From GCA-2705995 sp048267965 (GTDB taxonomy: Bacteria > Bacteroidota > Bacteroidia > Flavobacteriales_G > Salibacteraceae), in NCBI GenBank assembly GCA_048267965.1, contig JBLWWK010000002.1, positions 310,001 to 374,000 of the forward strand: a stretch of 64,000 bases of DNA. Reading direction: 5' to 3'. Shown piece by piece: positions 16,287 to 25,066 of this stretch. The notes beneath the pieces are model-generated. The model saw only the letters and a list, made by a program, of their open reading frames with translations. It did no database searches and had not been told where the DNA came from. Within the stretch, counting starts at the first letter, position 1. Each line of letters opens with the position of its first letter. Position numbers and translations under genes: made by a program.

Positions 16287-17717
16287 ATGTTTAAATCTGT
16301 TATTTTCTCTGTTAACTTTCTCATAGTCTTGTTTTTAGGAACTTGGCTTACCGAAGATGTATCTGTTACCCAAGATTTTCCAGAACGAGTGGATGCCTTG
16401 GCTGAATTTGATGTTACACTTACCATCAACAAAGGTGCTGTTAAAGGTTTTGCTAAATATCAGCAAACCATGCCGAAAGGAATTGAAGTAACCAATTTAG
16501 AAGGACAAGGAGCTACTTTTACGTATAGTGACCAAACCATCAAGTATATTTGGATGTCGCTACCCGAAGCAGAAACGTTTACCATTAGCTACCATGTGAA
16601 AATTACCGATCAGGCACTTGCTGCCATTATCATGGGTGGCAAATTCTCATACTTAGACGATAATAAGAGAATGAGTTTTAATGTTCCTTCGAAAGAGATT
16701 AAAATAGGTAAAGAGATTATTCAAGAAGAAATTATTCCTGACCCAGTAGTAGCCCTCAAAAGAAACGTTACTGAAATTAGCCCTATGGTTTACGAGGTGT
16801 CTATTCAAGTAGACAAAGAAAACGTGGTCGGTTTTGCTAAAGTTCAAGATTTTATTCCTTCTGGTTCTCAAGTTGAACCCTTAGAAACAGAAGGTTCTGT
16901 TTTTTCTATGGTAGACAGAAAAGCCAAATTTGTTTGGTTAAACGTTCCACCTAGTCCTTCTTTTAAGGTTTCTTACCAAATCGATTTATCACAGGCAGAT
17001 CCCAAAGATGTTTCTGCCATCTTTGGTGAGTTTTCTTTCTTACATGACGGAAAAACTCAAACTCAGAAAATAGATGTTACCGATTTATCACAAGAGCCTG
17101 TTCTTGCTGAAAACACCAACTCTAGCGAAACAGAAGCCAACAATCCAGAAGAAGAAAAAGAAGAAGAAACTTCTGCTGCTTCTTTTACCGAAAATGAAGT
17201 AAAAGATGAAAATGAAACTATTTCGTCTGAACCAGTAATAGCTGAAGAAATAGAAAACACATCTATTGAAACAGAATCGGTTCCTACCGTTAACGAAGAG
17301 CCAGAAGTGGTTGAAATAAAAGAGGAACCTGCCATTAAAGAAGAATCTGTTAAAATTGAAGATCCCATCACCGCAGCGGTTGAAAGCCAGCCCGATGTGC
17401 AGAAAATTACTTCGACTCCTCAACCAGAAACGGGCGTGTTTTATCGCGTGCAAATTCTAGCTGGGAAAAACAGTGTAAAATCTCCTTATTTTAAGAAGAA
17501 ACACAACTATAACGGTGAGTTTGTAGTAGAGAATCACGAAGGCTGGATCAAGTATACAGCTGGAAAACACGCACAATACAAACAAGCCAGAGACAGCAGA
17601 GAGCAAATTAAAACGGCTTACAATTTTCCAGGCCCTTTCGTAGTCGCTTATAATTCAGGTGAAAGAATAACCGTTCAAGAAGCGCTGATGATTACTGGGC
17701 AGAAATGGCTGCAGTAG
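16287..17717 (+). CDS. Exported DUF11-like protein with C-terminal SPOR domain
   Basis: 476 aa. An N-terminal hydrophobic segment (FSVNFLIVLFLGTW) anchors or exports it. Two similar beta-sandwich repeats follow (~25-135 and ~150-260), each with VKGFAKYQ/VVGFAKVQ, PKGIEV/PSGSQV and a Y-W-LP motif, resembling DUF11-type domains. A Glu/Ser/Thr-rich linker (~270-380) leads to a C-terminal SPOR-like domain (FYRVQILAG ... FVVAYNSGERI), which in known proteins binds denuded peptidoglycan glycans. I chose ATG 16287 because the promoter element lies at 16235. The next gene also carries SPOR domains, suggesting a shared role at the wall. Confidence 0.75.
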   Translation: MFKSVIFSVNFLIVLFLGTWLTEDVSVTQDFPERVDALAEFDVTLTINKGAVKGFAKYQQTMPKGIEVTNLEGQGATFTYSDQTIKYIWMSLPEAETFTISYHVKITDQALAAIIMGGKFSYLDDNKRMSFNVPSKEIKIGKEIIQEEIIPDPVVALKRNVTEISPMVYEVSIQVDKENVVGFAKVQDFIPSGSQVEPLETEGSVFSMVDRKAKFVWLNVPPSPSFKVSYQIDLSQADPKDVSAIFGEFSFLHDGKTQTQKIDVTDLSQEPVLAENTNSSETEANNPEEEKEEETSAASFTENEVKDENETISSEPVIAEEIENTSIETESVPTVNEEPEVVEIKEEPAIKEESVKIEDPITAAVESQPDVQKITSTPQPETGVFYRVQILAGKNSVKSPYFKKKHNYNGEFVVENHEGWIKYTAGKHAQYKQARDSREQIKTAYNFPGPFVVAYNSGERITVQEALMITGQKWLQ

Positions 17718-17779
17718 AATTTCTACTTGACTCGGTCTAAAGAAAAGTGTTATTTTAGACCGATTAAAAGACGAGCCAT

Positions 17780-19897
17780 TTGAAAAGAACTACCCTTTTA
17801 TGTTTTCTTCTAGCAATCTGCCTAACCTCGGTTGCTCAAGTTGACTCATCAAAAACGGAACCCGTACCGCGCGCAACTTCTTCTACCGATTGGAAAGAAA
17901 AAGAAGGCTTGGTTTTTACACCTACCGTGAGTTTAGGTGTAGGTATGCTTACTTATTACGGAGATATTAGCCGTGATTATAAAACCAACAACCCCATTAC
18001 CAACCGATTAGCCTACCGAGTACAAGTATCCCAACCGCTTACTAAATTTCTTCACCTCAACTTTAATCTTTGGAGAGGTACCGTTTCTGCCAACGAACGC
18101 TCAATCGATAGAAATCTTAATTTCGAATCTACACTTACAGGCGGTGGTTTAGCCCTCGAATACGACTTTTCTAACTTTATTAAGAAAGAGAAAATAACCT
18201 TTCAACCATTTGTAGGAGCCGGTTTTGAAGGACTTGAGTTCTTATCAAAAACCGACCTTTACGACAGCTTTGGTAACGATTATTATTATTGGGATGATGG
18301 AACCATTCGCAGTTTACCGCAAAATGATCCGGATGCCAATAATGCCGTTCGCGTGCAGCGAGATTACATCTACGAATCAGATATCAGAGAATTAGATATT
18401 GACAATTTTGGCGATTACGATGAGTTTAGTTTTTCAATTCCTGTTTCTGCCGGTTTCAAATTACACTTATCCAATCACGTTCAATTTAAGGCAGGAGCCA
18501 CTTATTTCTTTACCCAAACCGATTACATAGATGGCATTACCCACGAAAGTGTGGGCAATAGAAAAGGAGATGAAGTTAATGATCAATTACTATTGGCTCA
18601 TTTCTCTCTTAGCTATGATTTTTCTCGTTCAGACCGACCTGTTTATGATGAAGAAGCCGCCATGGAGGTAGATTTACTCATGAAAGCTGATAGCGACAGT
18701 GATGGAGTTTCTGACTTTATTGATAAATGTGCTGGAACCCCAAAAGATGTAAAAGTAGATGAGTTTGGCTGTCCGTTAGATGGCGATAACGATAATGTAG
18801 GAAATTACAAAGATCAAGAGCCCAACTCTGCTCCCAATGCTATTGTAGATACTACGGGGGTAACCTACACAGATGAGCGTTTGCTAGAGATTTATCGCGC
18901 TTTTCAAGATACCAAAGGAAACTATTCACCTATTGAACAAGAAATGTATTCTACCGAAGTGGTAGGTAGACGTACTAAACGAAGAAGACCAGCTTCTGAA
19001 ACCAGGTATATGGTTAAAATTGGTGAGTTTGAACACAATATCCCAGAAGATATGGTGAACACCATCTTGAATATGCCAGATGTAGAAGTTTCAAGAATTG
19101 GCAATAAAGTAATTGTTTCGGTTGGTAGCTACGATAACCTACCAGACGCCATGAAACGCAAAATTGAATTGGCTAAGCAAGGTGTAAGTTCATCGGCTAT
19201 CATTACACAAAACGAGCGAGGCGAAACCCGCAATTTAGATGGCTCTATTGTGCAGTACGATGAGAATAATTGGCCATTCGATAACCGAACCGTTTACCGC
19301 GTTCAACTTGGGGCTTTCAAACGCATTGCAGACGAATCTGTGTTTGACGAATTGCCCAACATGTTAGCCATCAAGAGTAAAGATGGATATACTCGTTACT
19401 TTACTGGTGTTATGGACAAATATGCTGATGCCACCGCAATTCGTGATAGAATGCGTGAGCTAGGTTTTAAAGATGCTTATGTGGTAGGTTTAAAAGGTGG
19501 TTCAAAAATTCCGTTACAACAGGCTAAAAACGAACTTGAAAACGGTTCTTCTTCTTCTTCTTCTTCATCGAATGGAAGTAATACGGTTCCTACCGAAACG
19601 AGAAGCGGAACCACCACCAATAATGTAGAGAATTTATACTTCCGCGTACAAATCGGAACTTACAAAGAGCAGGTTCCTACAGAAACGCTTGAGAAGTTTA
19701 TGCAAATCGAAAATGTTGAGCAAAAAACAGAAGCCAACGGTTACACCAAGTTCTTTGTAGGTAAGGTAAAGTCTTACGAAGAGGCGGCTGCTTTAGAACA
19801 ACAACTCATAAACCAAGGTTTCACCGATGCATTTGTTGTGGGTGAACATAATGGAAAAACGATTTCTGCAGAAAATGCACTTAATATGATTAAGTAA
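17780..19897 (+). CDS. Outer-membrane beta-barrel protein with TSP3 repeat and three SPOR domains
   Basis: 705 aa starting at TTG (no nearby ATG; the signal peptide MKRTTLLCFLLAICLTSVAQ begins there). Residues ~45-300 form an OmpA-like barrel (alternating strands, LTYYGDISRDY, LALEYDFSNF). A thrombospondin-3 calcium-binding stretch follows (~310-360, DSDSDGVSDFIDKCAGTP). Three SPOR-like modules come next: ~413-475 (RYMVKIGEFE), ~505-575 (VYRVQLGAFK) and ~620-695 (YFRVQIGTYK). A Ser-run linker sits between the last two. The usual OmpA peptidoglycan-binding domain is missing, so the SPOR units probably tether the barrel to the wall. It is 62 bp after the other SPOR gene; they may form one operon. 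Confidence 0.8.
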   Translation: MKRTTLLCFLLAICLTSVAQVDSSKTEPVPRATSSTDWKEKEGLVFTPTVSLGVGMLTYYGDISRDYKTNNPITNRLAYRVQVSQPLTKFLHLNFNLWRGTVSANERSIDRNLNFESTLTGGGLALEYDFSNFIKKEKITFQPFVGAGFEGLEFLSKTDLYDSFGNDYYYWDDGTIRSLPQNDPDANNAVRVQRDYIYESDIRELDIDNFGDYDEFSFSIPVSAGFKLHLSNHVQFKAGATYFFTQTDYIDGITHESVGNRKGDEVNDQLLLAHFSLSYDFSRSDRPVYDEEAAMEVDLLMKADSDSDGVSDFIDKCAGTPKDVKVDEFGCPLDGDNDNVGNYKDQEPNSAPNAIVDTTGVTYTDERLLEIYRAFQDTKGNYSPIEQEMYSTEVVGRRTKRRRPASETRYMVKIGEFEHNIPEDMVNTILNMPDVEVSRIGNKVIVSVGSYDNLPDAMKRKIELAKQGVSSSAIITQNERGETRNLDGSIVQYDENNWPFDNRTVYRVQLGAFKRIADESVFDELPNMLAIKSKDGYTRYFTGVMDKYADATAIRDRMRELGFKDAYVVGLKGGSKIPLQQAKNELENGSSSSSSSSNGSNTVPTETRSGTTTNNVENLYFRVQIGTYKEQVPTETLEKFMQIENVEQKTEANGYTKFFVGKVKSYEEAAALEQQLINQGFTDAFVVGEHNGKTISAENALNMIK

Positions 19898-19918
19898 CCT
19901 AAGCTTAATCTAACCCTG

Positions 19919-19946
19919 AAGACCGACACTTGTCGGTCTTTTTTTT
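19919..19946 (+). terminator. Rho-independent terminator after the barrel-SPOR gene
   Basis: Stem AAGACCGAC (19919-19927) with GTCGGTCTT (19932-19940), loop ACTT, then a T-run to 19946. Confidence 0.93.
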
Positions 19947-19987
19947 CAATTAACAGAATTTTAGACGTTGCAAAAATTGGTCTTCAC

Positions 19988-19995
19988 TATATTTG
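19988..19995 (+). promoter_or_regulatory. Promoter TTG-17-TATATTTG
   Basis: TTG at 19968-19970 and exact -7 element TATATTTG, 17-bp spacer, 20 nt before the ATG at 20016. One of the cleanest promoters in the window. Confidence 0.75.
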
Positions 19996-20015
19996 ACCTT
20001 TATAACTTGATTATT

Positions 20016-20261
20016 ATGAAGAAAATTCTAATTACACTAACAGCCTTTTTGTTTGTTGTAGGAACCCAATCGGCTCTTGCACAAGCTAACGAAAGCGCAG
20101 AAACCACTGTTAAAACAGAGCAAACCACTACTGTTTCTGCTAAGAAAAAAGACAAGAAAAAGAAGAAAAAGAAAAACAAATCAAAATGCGCAAAAGCAGG
20201 TAAGTCGTCTTGTTGTCAATCTAGCGCGACTACATCTGAAAACGCACGCAAAGAAGATTAA
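20016..20261 (+). CDS. Small secreted lysine-rich protein with cysteine cluster
   Basis: 81 aa. A signal peptide (MKKILITLTAFLFVVGTQSALAQ) is followed by an acidic/Thr-rich stretch, then a block of Lys (KKKDKKKKKKKNKSK) and a short Cys-containing tail (CAKAGKSSCC). The poly-Lys block could bind nucleic acid, lipopolysaccharide or wall polymer; the three cysteines could form disulfides or bind metal. I do not recognise a family. Its stop overlaps the next start (TAATG), so it is translated with the nuclease-fold gene. Start chosen from the promoter at 19988. Confidence 0.75.
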   Translation: MKKILITLTAFLFVVGTQSALAQANESAETTVKTEQTTTVSAKKKDKKKKKKKNKSKCAKAGKSSCCQSSATTSENARKED

Positions 20262-21310
20262 TGAAAACAGCAATGTTGGCATCAAAAAACATCAAAAGGA
20301 TCGCAATGTTGGTCCTTTTGTTTTTAGGAGTATTTTCATCTCAAGCGCAAAAACGTAAAACCATGCGTTTCATGTTTTACAATGCTGAAAACCTCTTCGA
20401 TACAATAGACAGCCCACTAACCCGTGACTCAGAATTCACCCCAGATTCAGAAAAACAATATACATCTCAACGTTATAACGACAAGGTAAATAACCTAGCC
20501 AAGGTCTTGCATTCAGCATCGCCTAAAGACTTACCCGAAATTATTGGGCTTTGTGAAGTTGAAAACAAGCAAGTTGTTGAAGATTTAGCCAATCGACCAC
20601 TTCTTAAAAAAGGAAAATACCAAGTGGTGCATTTCGATAGTCCAGATCAGCGAGGTATCGACAATGCTTTAATTTACCGCAAAAAAGAGTTTACGGTAGT
20701 AGATGCTCAACCTATTCGGGTTACCCTTTCTGGCTCTAGCAGACCCACACGAGATATCTTATACGTGAAAGGCTACAACCGTAAAAAAGATACAGTTCAT
20801 ATTTTTGTAAATCATTTTCCTTCTCGCTGGGGAGGTAAAGAAAAATCAGAACCGAAACGTGTAGAAGTAGCAAAACAACTTCGCGTTCGCATCGACTCGA
20901 TAATAAAAGCGGTTCCTGCCCCGAACATTGTGGTAATGGGAGATTTCAACGATACTCCATCCGATTCAAGTATGATGATTGTTTCTGATGGTTTTAACGA
21001 AGATGTGTTTCAAAATACTCCAATGATTAACACCACCGCTTCGTTAATGAACGATAGTACCGGAACGTATTTCTATCGAGGTGAATGGGAAATGCTTGAC
21101 CAAATTATTATTAGCAAACCCCTACTGGTAAGTGGTGGGCACCAATTCGAAAATGTTCGTGTTCATAAAAAACAATGGATGCTTTACGAAAGCAAGAAAC
21201 ACAACACTTTTGCTCCAAGCCGCTATTACGGTGGTAACAAATGTTTTGGCGGCTACTCAGATCACTTACCTGTAATTATGACAACTCGTATAAAAAGACC
21301 GAATAAATAA
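20261..21310 (+). CDS. Exported endonuclease/exonuclease/phosphatase family protein
   Basis: 349 aa with signal peptide (IAMLVLLFLGVFSSQAQ). The EEP/DNase I-like fold is shown by FMFYNAENLFDT near the start, EIIGLCEVENKQVV (metal Glu), NHFPSRWGGK, VMGDFNDTPSD (catalytic Asp/Asn) and the final YSDHLPVI (catalytic Asp-His). It could hydrolyse extracellular or periplasmic DNA, or phosphodiesters; the substrate is not determined. It is the middle gene of a run of four overlapping or close genes from 20016 to 23482. Confidence 0.9.
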   Translation: MKTAMLASKNIKRIAMLVLLFLGVFSSQAQKRKTMRFMFYNAENLFDTIDSPLTRDSEFTPDSEKQYTSQRYNDKVNNLAKVLHSASPKDLPEIIGLCEVENKQVVEDLANRPLLKKGKYQVVHFDSPDQRGIDNALIYRKKEFTVVDAQPIRVTLSGSSRPTRDILYVKGYNRKKDTVHIFVNHFPSRWGGKEKSEPKRVEVAKQLRVRIDSIIKAVPAPNIVVMGDFNDTPSDSSMMIVSDGFNEDVFQNTPMINTTASLMNDSTGTYFYRGEWEMLDQIIISKPLLVSGGHQFENVRVHKKQWMLYESKKHNTFAPSRYYGGNKCFGGYSDHLPVIMTTRIKRPNK

Positions 21311-22908
21311 TGAACATTCAATTTAAAGCACTTCTACTTTTAGTAAGTTTCTCGTTAGTTTCTCTTTTGGGTAGGAGCCAGAAAGATCAATCTGCTCAAA
21401 AACTAAATACATTTTATAAGTACTTAGAATTGGCTTATGTAGACGAAATTGATGGAGAACGATTAGTAGAAGATGCTATTAAAGCGATGTTAAAAGATTT
21501 AGACCCTCACTCTACTTACTTCTCTGCCAAAGATTTACAAAGAGCCAACGAACCTTTACAAGGTAATTTTGAAGGTGTTGGTATACAGTTTAATATACTG
21601 AATGATACCATTACCGTAGTATCTCCCATTTCTGGTGGACCTTCAGAAAAATTGGGTATTCGCTCAGGAGATAAAATTGTAAAAATCAACGAGAAAACCG
21701 TTGCTGGCGTAGGCTTTACCAATAAAGATGTGGCCGATAATTTACGCGGACCTAAAGGCTCAAAGGTAATGGTGAGCATCAAAAGACGAAATGTTCATGA
21801 TTTAATTGATTTTGAGATCATTAGAGACAAAATTCCTATTTACAGTGTAGACGCTAGCTATTTAGTTAACAATTCTATTGGTTACATTAAATTGAACCGT
21901 TTTGCCGCTACTACCATGAAAGAAATCGATGCCGCTTTCGACTCTTTAAGCGATGCTGGTATGGAAAGTTTAATTCTCGATTTAAGAGGCAACAGCGGAG
22001 GCTACTTAAACATTGCTACCGACCTATCTGACATGTTTCTCGAAAAAGGAAAAATGATTGTTTACACTCAAGGTAGATCGTATCCAAAATCAGAAACCAT
22101 GTCGACCAGAGGTGGTAAATTCGAAAAAGGGAAATTAGTCATCTTAATAGACGAAGGTTCTGCTTCTGCGAGTGAGATTGTATCTGGTGCCGTTCAAGAC
22201 TGGGACCGTGGAATTATCATCGGGAGACGCTCTTTTGGCAAAGGATTAGTTCAAAAACCATTTAGCCTGCCAGATGGCTCTGCAGTAAGACTTACCGTTT
22301 CTCGCTATTATACACCAAGCGGAAGAAGTATTCAGCGACCTTACGAAGATGGAGACGAAGAAAAGTATTACAACGATCTTTTAAACCGATACGAAAACGG
22401 TGAGTTAATTAGTGCTGATAGCATCCATTTTCCAGATTCTCTGAAATACAACACCCTAAAAAATCAACGAGTAGTTTATGGTGGCGGGGGGATTATGCCC
22501 GACATTTTTATTCCACTCGATACTACGCAAGGTTCTAACTATTACTCTCAATTAGTAAGAAAGAGAATCTTTAACGATTTCACCCTCGAATACTTAGACA
22601 CTCATAGAAAGCCACTCAAAAAAGAATACACTTCTGCAGAAAACTTTAGTGAGAAATTTGTGGTTACTCCTACTCTGCTCGAAGAGTTTTTCGCTTTCGC
22701 AGATCAGCAAAATGTAGAACGAAATCAAGAAGAAATCGCTACTTCAAAAAGCCTGATTGAGCAATCGTTAAAAGCTATGCTTGCGAGAGGTATTTGGAAT
22801 ACTGCGGCTTACTACAGAGTAACCAATCAAGAAGACGATGCTTTCAATAAAGCCATTGAAGTAATTGAAGATAGAACCTTCAAAAAAATGAACATCGACT
22901 ACAAATAA
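21310..22908 (+). CDS. S41 family C-terminal processing protease
   Basis: 532 aa exported serine protease of the CtpA/Prc type. It has a signal peptide, a PDZ domain at ~85-165 (GGPSEKLGIRSGDKIVKINEK), and the catalytic core with Ser in DEGSASASEIVSGA and Lys in GRRSFGKGLVQKPF, forming the Ser/Lys dyad. Strands RGNSGGYL and YYTPSGRSIQ are typical. A C-terminal helical extension (~430-532) is common in Bacteroidota homologues. Such enzymes trim periplasmic proteins. Its ATG overlaps the previous stop by 1 nt. Confidence 0.95.
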   Translation: MNIQFKALLLLVSFSLVSLLGRSQKDQSAQKLNTFYKYLELAYVDEIDGERLVEDAIKAMLKDLDPHSTYFSAKDLQRANEPLQGNFEGVGIQFNILNDTITVVSPISGGPSEKLGIRSGDKIVKINEKTVAGVGFTNKDVADNLRGPKGSKVMVSIKRRNVHDLIDFEIIRDKIPIYSVDASYLVNNSIGYIKLNRFAATTMKEIDAAFDSLSDAGMESLILDLRGNSGGYLNIATDLSDMFLEKGKMIVYTQGRSYPKSETMSTRGGKFEKGKLVILIDEGSASASEIVSGAVQDWDRGIIIGRRSFGKGLVQKPFSLPDGSAVRLTVSRYYTPSGRSIQRPYEDGDEEKYYNDLLNRYENGELISADSIHFPDSLKYNTLKNQRVVYGGGGIMPDIFIPLDTTQGSNYYSQLVRKRIFNDFTLEYLDTHRKPLKKEYTSAENFSEKFVVTPTLLEEFFAFADQQNVERNQEEIATSKSLIEQSLKAMLARGIWNTAAYYRVTNQEDDAFNKAIEVIEDRTFKKMNIDYK

Positions 22909-22945
22909 GCAAATCAATAAATAGAAACACTCAAAAACCCGTATC

Positions 22946-23482
22946 ATGAAAGACAATATCCAAACAGCGCTTTTGGCCGTTTTAACCCTAACAATGGTGT
23001 ATGGTACTTTTATCAAAGAAGATTCACCTTCGAAAAGAGCACCGTACCAAGTTAAAAATCAACGTCAAAATACTCCACCTGCTAACCAGCCAGCACAAAA
23101 CAATTTTGCGGCATCAACCTCACCTATTAACTCGCAACCAGCACAGCCAGCGCAACCTTCAGCACCTGCTACCAATGTAGCGTTTGCTCAGATGGAACAC
23201 AATTTCGGTGTTATTAAACAAGACACAGAAAACGAACACGTTTTCGAATTTACCAATACTGGCGACAATCCTTTAATTATCGAAAACGCCAAAGGTTCTT
23301 GTGGTTGTACAGTTCCTGAATACCCAAAAGAGCCAATTATGCCAGGCGAAAAAGGTGAAATCAAGGTAGTTTACAAACCGGGAAAACAACAAGGAACTCA
23401 AAATAAAACAGTAACAATTACTGCCAATACGTTACCAAAAGACACTCGTTTAACCATTTCTGCTAACGTAGAAAAGATTTAA
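22946..23482 (+). CDS. DUF1573 domain exported protein
   Basis: 178 aa. An N-terminal hydrophobic segment (TALLAVLTLTMVYGTF) is followed by a Pro/Gln/Ala-rich linker (~28-80), then the DUF1573 beta-sandwich (~82-178): FGVIKQDTENEHVFEFTNTG, NAKGSCGCTVPEYPKEPI and PGEKGEIKVVY. The paired Cys in SCGCT is the hallmark. DUF1573 proteins are abundant in Bacteroidota, envelope-located and of unknown function. It lies 37 bp after the S41 protease and ends that operon at a terminator. Confidence 0.9.
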   Translation: MKDNIQTALLAVLTLTMVYGTFIKEDSPSKRAPYQVKNQRQNTPPANQPAQNNFAASTSPINSQPAQPAQPSAPATNVAFAQMEHNFGVIKQDTENEHVFEFTNTGDNPLIIENAKGSCGCTVPEYPKEPIMPGEKGEIKVVYKPGKQQGTQNKTVTITANTLPKDTRLTISANVEKI

Positions 23483-23507
23483 ACTAAATTTAAATTAGAC
23501 TTTAGAG

Positions 23508-23538
23508 CCCCTTGTAGTAAGACTATAAGGGGTTTTTT
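23508..23538 (+). terminator. Rho-independent terminator after the DUF1573 gene
   Basis: Stem CCCCTT-g-TAGT pairs with ACTA-t-AAGGGG (23508-23532), followed by six T. Confidence 0.92.
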
Positions 23539-23546
23539 CTTTACCT

Positions 23547-23555
23547 GTAGGAACC
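23547..23555 (-). repeat. Intergenic copy of the GGTTCCTAC word
   Basis: GTAGGAACC just past the terminator. Its 15-bp context (23545-23559) is identical to that at 7247-7261. Confidence 0.7.
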
Positions 23556-23595
23556 GCTCACCACTTCGTAATCAAAATTTCTTAACTGATTATTC

Positions 23596-23603
23596 TATTT
23601 TCG
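23596..23603 (+). promoter_or_regulatory. Possible -7 element TATTTTCG for the KamA gene
   Basis: One mismatch from TAnnTTTG, 59 nt before the ATG. A perfect inverted repeat, TATTCC-AAAAAC-GGAATA (23611-23628), follows in the presumed leader and could be an operator. Confidence 0.4.
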
Positions 23604-23647
23604 CCCCACTTATTCCAAAAACGGAATACAGTTCTCATTAATAAAAA

Positions 23648-23659
23648 TAGATTGGAGGA
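23648..23659 (+). promoter_or_regulatory. Shine-Dalgarno (TTGGAGGAAAG) before the KamA gene
   Basis: GGAGG about 6 nt before the ATG at 23663, an unusually strong site for this phylum; it fixes the start. Confidence 0.65.
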
Positions 23660-23662
23660 AAG

Positions 23663-25015
23663 ATGCAAAAAGCACAGCGCTATCGAACGTATGGAGTGAA
23701 TAATTTCAGAAAAATCGATCAGGTAGAGCAGTACTTATCAGACGAAGAAAAATTTAGCATCGAAGTTGTTGGTAACGTATTACCCTTTAAAGTCAACAAC
23801 TATGTGATTAATGAATTGATCAACTGGGAAAACGTACCCAACGACCCCATCTACACCCTAACCTTTCCACAAAAAGAAATGCTGCAACCCCACCACTTCG
23901 AAAAAGTGGCGAATGCATTAAAAGAAAACCTACCCAAGCCTGAATTTAAAGAGCTGGTAAACGAAGTGAGAATGGATTTAAATCCTCACCCAGCCGGACA
24001 AATGGAGATGAACGTACCTGAAATAGAAGGTTATAAACTCACAGGTATTCAACATAAGTACGACCAAACCATGCTCTTCTTCCCTAACCAAGGGCAAACT
24101 TGCCATGCCTATTGTACTTTCTGTTTTCGTTGGCCACAATTCGTAGGAATCGATGAGTTACGCTTCGCCATGAAAGAAACAGAGCTCATGATAAAATACC
24201 TGAAAGAACACACCGAAATTACCGATGTGCTGTTTACTGGTGGCGACCCAATGATTATGAGCACGTCTCGTTTAGAACGTTACATCTTACCTCTCTTAGA
24301 AGCTGATTTACCGCATATTCAAACCATTCGAATAGGAACCAAAGCACTCGGTTATTGGCCGTATCGTTTTACAACAGACCGCGATGCAGACGAATTAATG
24401 GGTTTATTTGAAAAAGTGAGAGATGCTGGAAAGCACATCGCTTTTATGGCGCATTTTAATCATCCGCAAGAATTAAAAACGCAAGCCGTTAGAGATGCTG
24501 TAGCACGCATTCGCTCTACGGGTGCTCAAATTCGAACCCAATCTCCAATCATGAAAAACATCAATGATGATGCTGAAACTTGGAGTTTTATGTGGAACGA
24601 GCAAGTAAAACTAGGGATGATTCCTTATTACATGTTCTTGGCTAGAGATACTGGAGCGCAACATTATTTTGCATTGCCCTTAGCGCGTGCATGGGAGATT
24701 TTCCAAAAAGCATATATCCAAGTAAGCGGAATTGCAAGAACCGTTCGCGGACCATCTATGTCGGCAGAACCCGGAAAGGTTCAGATACTAGGGAAATCAG
24801 AAATTAACGGAGAAGAGGTATTTGTACTTCGCTTTATTCAAGGGAGAAACAACGACTGGGCACATCGTCCGTTTTTCGCTAAATACGATGAAGAAGCCAT
24901 TTGGTTAGATGACTTAAAACCTGCATTGGGTGAAGAAGAATTTTTCTTTGAAGAAGAATACAAAGCCATGCAGCAACCAAAAACCATCGAGGTAGAAGAA
25001 CCTGCTCTCAATTAA
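23663..25015 (+). CDS. KamA family radical SAM protein (lysine 2,3-aminomutase-like)
   Basis: 450 aa. The radical-SAM motif is CHAYCTFCFRW (CxxxCxxC) near residue 148. It is followed by DVLFTGGDPMIM (the GGDP PLP/SAM region), IRIGTKALGYWPYRF and HFNHPQEL. KamA enzymes interconvert alpha- and beta-amino acids using PLP and a deoxyadenosyl radical. Length (450) is longer than clostridial KamA (~416) and the C-terminal zinc-binding Cys cluster is not evident, so substrate may differ. It appears monocistronic. Confidence 0.85.
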   Translation: MQKAQRYRTYGVNNFRKIDQVEQYLSDEEKFSIEVVGNVLPFKVNNYVINELINWENVPNDPIYTLTFPQKEMLQPHHFEKVANALKENLPKPEFKELVNEVRMDLNPHPAGQMEMNVPEIEGYKLTGIQHKYDQTMLFFPNQGQTCHAYCTFCFRWPQFVGIDELRFAMKETELMIKYLKEHTEITDVLFTGGDPMIMSTSRLERYILPLLEADLPHIQTIRIGTKALGYWPYRFTTDRDADELMGLFEKVRDAGKHIAFMAHFNHPQELKTQAVRDAVARIRSTGAQIRTQSPIMKNINDDAETWSFMWNEQVKLGMIPYYMFLARDTGAQHYFALPLARAWEIFQKAYIQVSGIARTVRGPSMSAEPGKVQILGKSEINGEEVFVLRFIQGRNNDWAHRPFFAKYDEEAIWLDDLKPALGEEEFFFEEEYKAMQQPKTIEVEEPALN

Positions 25016-25066
25016 AACTACAAAACATGTATTGTATTCGGCTCGAGATATCATTACTTTTATCTC

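Noticed and set aside
19545..19570. TCT trinucleotide run as a phase-variable repeat
   Set aside because: It is in a Ser linker and a multiple of three, so slippage would only change linker length, not the frame.
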